Part shown: positions 61,470-64,000 of the stretch, one piece after another
How the letters are laid out: each line of letters begins with the position of its first letter
How positions within the stretch are numbered: the first letter of the stretch is position 1
Assembly (NCBI RefSeq): GCF_001667265.1
Contig: NZ_LZHW01000009.1
Location: 62,001 to 126,000, forward strand
Reading direction: 5' to 3'
Source of the DNA: Mycobacterium sp. ACS4331
Lineage (GTDB): Bacteria > Actinomycetota > Actinomycetes > Mycobacteriales > Mycobacteriaceae
Length of the DNA: 64,000 nucleotides
Made by a program: the position numbers and the translations under genes
The notes under the pieces: model-generated
Seen by the model: only the letters and a program-made list of their open reading frames with translations
Databases searched by the model: none
What the model was told of the DNA's origin: nothing

Positions 61470-64000
61470 ATGCGACGGCTGGCCGATGTGGTGGTGCGGT
61501 GGCCCCTGGTGGTCATCGGGATCTGGCTTGCCCTGGCCGTCGCCCTGCCGCTGACATTTCCCTCGCTGGGCGAGATGGCCCAGAAGCATCCCCTCCAGAT
61601 CCTGCCCACCGACGCGCCCTCGAGTGTCGCGGCGGCGAAGATGTCCGAGGCGTTTCAGGAATCGGGCAACGACGACCTGATGTTGATCGCGCTGATCAAC
61701 GAGAACGGTCTGGGACCCGACGACGAGGCCGTCTACCGCAAACTCGTGTCAGTCCTGCGTGACGACGTCAGCAACGTTGTGTCAGTTCAGGATTTCGTCA
61801 GTACGCCGCAACTTCGGCCCTTCCTGACGAGCGAGGACAAGACGACGTGGGTGCTGCCGGTCAGCCTTGAGGGGGAGTTGGGCACACCGCGGGCCTTCGA
61901 GTCCTTCAACCGGGTTTCAGATCTGGTTGAACGTCATTCGCCGGACCCTCCGCTGCGGGTGTACATCACCGGACCCGCCGCGACGGTCGCTGACCTCACG
62001 GTGGCCGGTGAGAAGGACCGGCTGCCCATCGAGATCGCCATCGCGGTCCTGGTCCTCGGCGTGCTTCTGCTGGTGTACCGCAGCGCGGTCACGATGCTGC
62101 TGCCGTTGGTGACGATCGGCGCGTCGCTGGTGATCGCGCAGGCCGCGGCGGCGGGTTTCTCGCAGCTGACCGGGGCGGGAGTCTCCAATCAGTCGATCGT
62201 CTTTCTGAGCGCGATCATGGCGGGCGCCGGGACCGACTATGCGGTCTTCATGATCAGCCGCTACCACGATTACCTGCGGTCGGGTCGCGACTACGACGAG
62301 GCGGTCAAGGCCGCGATGGTCTCGATCGGCAAGGTGATCGCCGCGTCCGCGACCACGGTCGGCCTGACGTTCCTGCTGTTGAGCTTCGCCAAGATGGGCG
62401 TGTTCAGGACGGTCGGGGTGACGGCGTCGATCGGGATCTTCGTCGCGTTCGTGGCCGGCATGACCCTGCTGCCGGCCATTCTGGTGCTCGCCGGGCCACG
62501 GGGATGGGTCAAGCCGAGGCGCGAACTGACCGCCCGGTTCTGGCGGCAGTCCGGCATCCGCATCGTCCGCAGACCCGTCACGCATCTGGTCGGCAGCCTG
62601 CTCGTCTTGGCCCTGCTGGCCAGCTTCGCGACCTTCGCGAACTACAACTACGACGACCGCAAGGTCGTCCCCGCCTCGGCGTCGAGTTCGGTCGGCTACG
62701 CGGCGGTGGAGCGCCACTTCCCGATCGCGCAGTCCATCCCCGAGTACATCCTGATCCAGTCGCCTCACGACCTTCGCTCCCCGCGCGCCCTCGCCGACCT
62801 GGAACAGCTGGCCTCGCGTGTCGCGCAACTGCCTGATGTCGGCCTGGTCAGCGGCGTGACCCGGCCGCTCGGCGAGGTGCCACCGGAGTTTCGGGCCACG
62901 TATCAGGCGGGCCTGGTCGGCGACCGATTGGCGGACGGCTCGGCCCAGATCGGTCAGCGCTCAGGTGACCTCAACCGTCTGTCGGAGGGTGCCGCCACTC
63001 TGGCCGACAGCCTCGCTGACGTGCGCAGGCAGGTGAATCAGATCGTGCCCAGCATCCAGGGGTTGGTGGACACGTTCTCGTCGGTGCGCACCGAGTACGG
63101 GGGCGACAAGCTGGTGCGGGACGTCGAGACCGCGGCCAAGCTGGTCGCCAGCATCAACGCGCTCGGCAACGCGATGGGCGTCAACTTCCGAGCGGTCAAG
63201 GACATGTTCGGCTGGATCGGCCCGGTCCTGGCGGCACTGCAGAACAACCAGGTCTGCGATGCCAACCCCTCGTGCGCCGACACCCGCATCCAGTTCCAGA
63301 AGCTCGTCGACGCGCGCAACGACGGGCAGCTCGACGAGATCAACAATCTGGCTCAGCAGCTTCAAGGCGTCGAGGACCGGCAGACTCTCAACACCGCGGT
63401 GAACCGGCTCAACGCCGCCATGGCCAGCGTCGCCAAGGCCGTGAAGGCCATGGGGCTGGACCGTCCCGGCGGCCCGCAGGCGGGTCTGGCGCAGCTGCAG
63501 CAGGGCGCCAACCGACTGGCAGGTGGCAGCCGGGAGGTGGCCGGCGGGGTGGAGGAACTGGTCAAGCAGGTCAAGGTGATCGCCGAGGGGCTCAACGAGG
63601 CGTCGACGTTCCTGTTGACCATGCGGACCAACGCCGCGGACCCTGCGCAGGCGGGGTTCAACATTCCCGCCGAAGTGCTGAACTTTCCGGACTTCAAGAA
63701 GGCCGCTGCGGCCTATGTCTCACCGGATGGTCACTCGGTGCGCTATCTGGTGCAGACCAAGCTCAACCCGTTCAGCTCCGAGGCGATGGATCAGGTCAAC
63801 CAGATCGGTGATGTCGCCCGCGGCGCCCAGCCGAACACGTCGCTGTCGGACGCCACGATCTCGATGGGCGGTTTCCCCGTCGCGCTGCGGGACACCCGGG
63901 ACTACTACCAGCGGGACATCCGGTTCATCATCGCCGCAACCCTGATCGTCGTGCTGCTGACGCTGATGGTGCTGCTGCGGACGGTGGTCGCACCGCTGTA
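61470..64000 (+). CDS. mmpL10: RND-family lipid exporter MmpL10-like (3' truncated)
   Basis: At least 843 residues, cut by the window end. TM1 is residues about 8-30 (VVVRWPLVVIGIWLALAVALP), then a periplasmic domain and a five-helix bundle carrying the proton-relay pair D256-Y257 in AGAGTDYAVFMISRYHDY. The second periplasmic domain (about 430-790) has an alpha-helical, probably coiled-coil insertion (DLNRLSEGAATLADSL ... RLAGGSREVAGGVEELV) with a Cys pair in VCDANPSCAD, as in MmpL4/5/10-type transporters. ATG 61470 follows GAGGGTGAGGGCGAT. In TPP-producing mycobacteria MmpL10 exports the diacyltrehalose precursor. Confidence 0.93.
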   Translation, partial: MRRLADVVVRWPLVVIGIWLALAVALPLTFPSLGEMAQKHPLQILPTDAPSSVAAAKMSEAFQESGNDDLMLIALINENGLGPDDEAVYRKLVSVLRDDVSNVVSVQDFVSTPQLRPFLTSEDKTTWVLPVSLEGELGTPRAFESFNRVSDLVERHSPDPPLRVYITGPAATVADLTVAGEKDRLPIEIAIAVLVLGVLLLVYRSAVTMLLPLVTIGASLVIAQAAAAGFSQLTGAGVSNQSIVFLSAIMAGAGTDYAVFMISRYHDYLRSGRDYDEAVKAAMVSIGKVIAASATTVGLTFLLLSFAKMGVFRTVGVTASIGIFVAFVAGMTLLPAILVLAGPRGWVKPRRELTARFWRQSGIRIVRRPVTHLVGSLLVLALLASFATFANYNYDDRKVVPASASSSVGYAAVERHFPIAQSIPEYILIQSPHDLRSPRALADLEQLASRVAQLPDVGLVSGVTRPLGEVPPEFRATYQAGLVGDRLADGSAQIGQRSGDLNRLSEGAATLADSLADVRRQVNQIVPSIQGLVDTFSSVRTEYGGDKLVRDVETAAKLVASINALGNAMGVNFRAVKDMFGWIGPVLAALQNNQVCDANPSCADTRIQFQKLVDARNDGQLDEINNLAQQLQGVEDRQTLNTAVNRLNAAMASVAKAVKAMGLDRPGGPQAGLAQLQQGANRLAGGSREVAGGVEELVKQVKVIAEGLNEASTFLLTMRTNAADPAQAGFNIPAEVLNFPDFKKAAAAYVSPDGHSVRYLVQTKLNPFSSEAMDQVNQIGDVARGAQPNTSLSDATISMGGFPVALRDTRDYYQRDIRFIIAATLIVVLLTLMVLLRTVVAPL

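Noticed and set aside
1..64000. tRNA, rRNA, CRISPR, insertion sequences or prophage genes
   Set aside because: No transposase, integrase, repeat-spacer array or RNA gene could be recognised; the only repeats found are the hairpins and the 42-nt pair.

Overview
The window is high-GC, gene-dense DNA from a mycobacterium, most likely a rapid grower of the Mycolicibacterium type. The evidence is a gene order that follows the M. tuberculosis Rv0214-Rv0244c block as I remember it (fadD4, lipW, lipC, a WS/DGAT, echA1, aldehyde dehydrogenase, methyltransferase, GT4, two envelope membrane proteins, acyltransferase, php, aftD, lpqI, tetR, htdX, fabG4, fadA2, fadE5), plus FadE, FadD and MmpL families, a Pap acyltransferase and many GTG starts. 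Homologue names are recalled, not searched. I see no rRNA, tRNA, CRISPR array, insertion sequence or prophage.

Layout. 1-6.8 kb: acyl-CoA metabolism (truncated fadD4, crotonase, CoA-transferase, amidohydrolase, a FadE pair). 6.9-15.3 kb: neutral-lipid and ester genes (lipW, lipC, WS/DGAT, then a lipO-fadD12-acyltransferase operon divergent from echA1, with a KstR-type operator between). 15.4-25 kb: arylamine N-acetyltransferase behind a MerR-type promoter, a second FadE pair, an AraC/DinB-type fusion regulator with a RibD-like reductase, a fadD with a possible 14-codon leader ORF, a thiolase and an aldehyde dehydrogenase. 25-38.3 kb: envelope genes (methyltransferase, GT4, DUF3068 and multi-TM proteins, OafA-type acyltransferase, then a minus-strand run of a small membrane protein, aftD, php and fadD). 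38.3-47.4 kb: universal stress protein, lipoprotein NagZ (lpqI), tetR, htdX-fabG4, fadA2, a DUF1361 protein and fadE5. These last fatty-acid genes share a TTACTGG-N-G-N-GTAA palindrome, which suggests one local regulon.

47.6-64 kb: a reductase-like gene, then a trehalose polyphleate (TPP) type locus. It has an 11-kb bimodular PKS gene transcribed leftward, and divergent papA3 and mmpL10, the latter cut by the window end. The PKS reads KS-AT-KR-ACP / KS-AT-DH-ER-KR-ACP with two malonyl-type ATs and no thioesterase. This fits repeated four-carbon additions to an unbranched chain, as in phleic acids. PapA3 would load the acyl groups on trehalose and MmpL10 would export the product.

The longest gene-free stretches are under 300 bases: 23323-23596 (large hairpin plus a 42-nt direct repeat), 59763-60024 (divergent pks/papA3 promoter region), 47392-47626 (tandem operators before fadE5) and 19991-20210 (fadD leader region).
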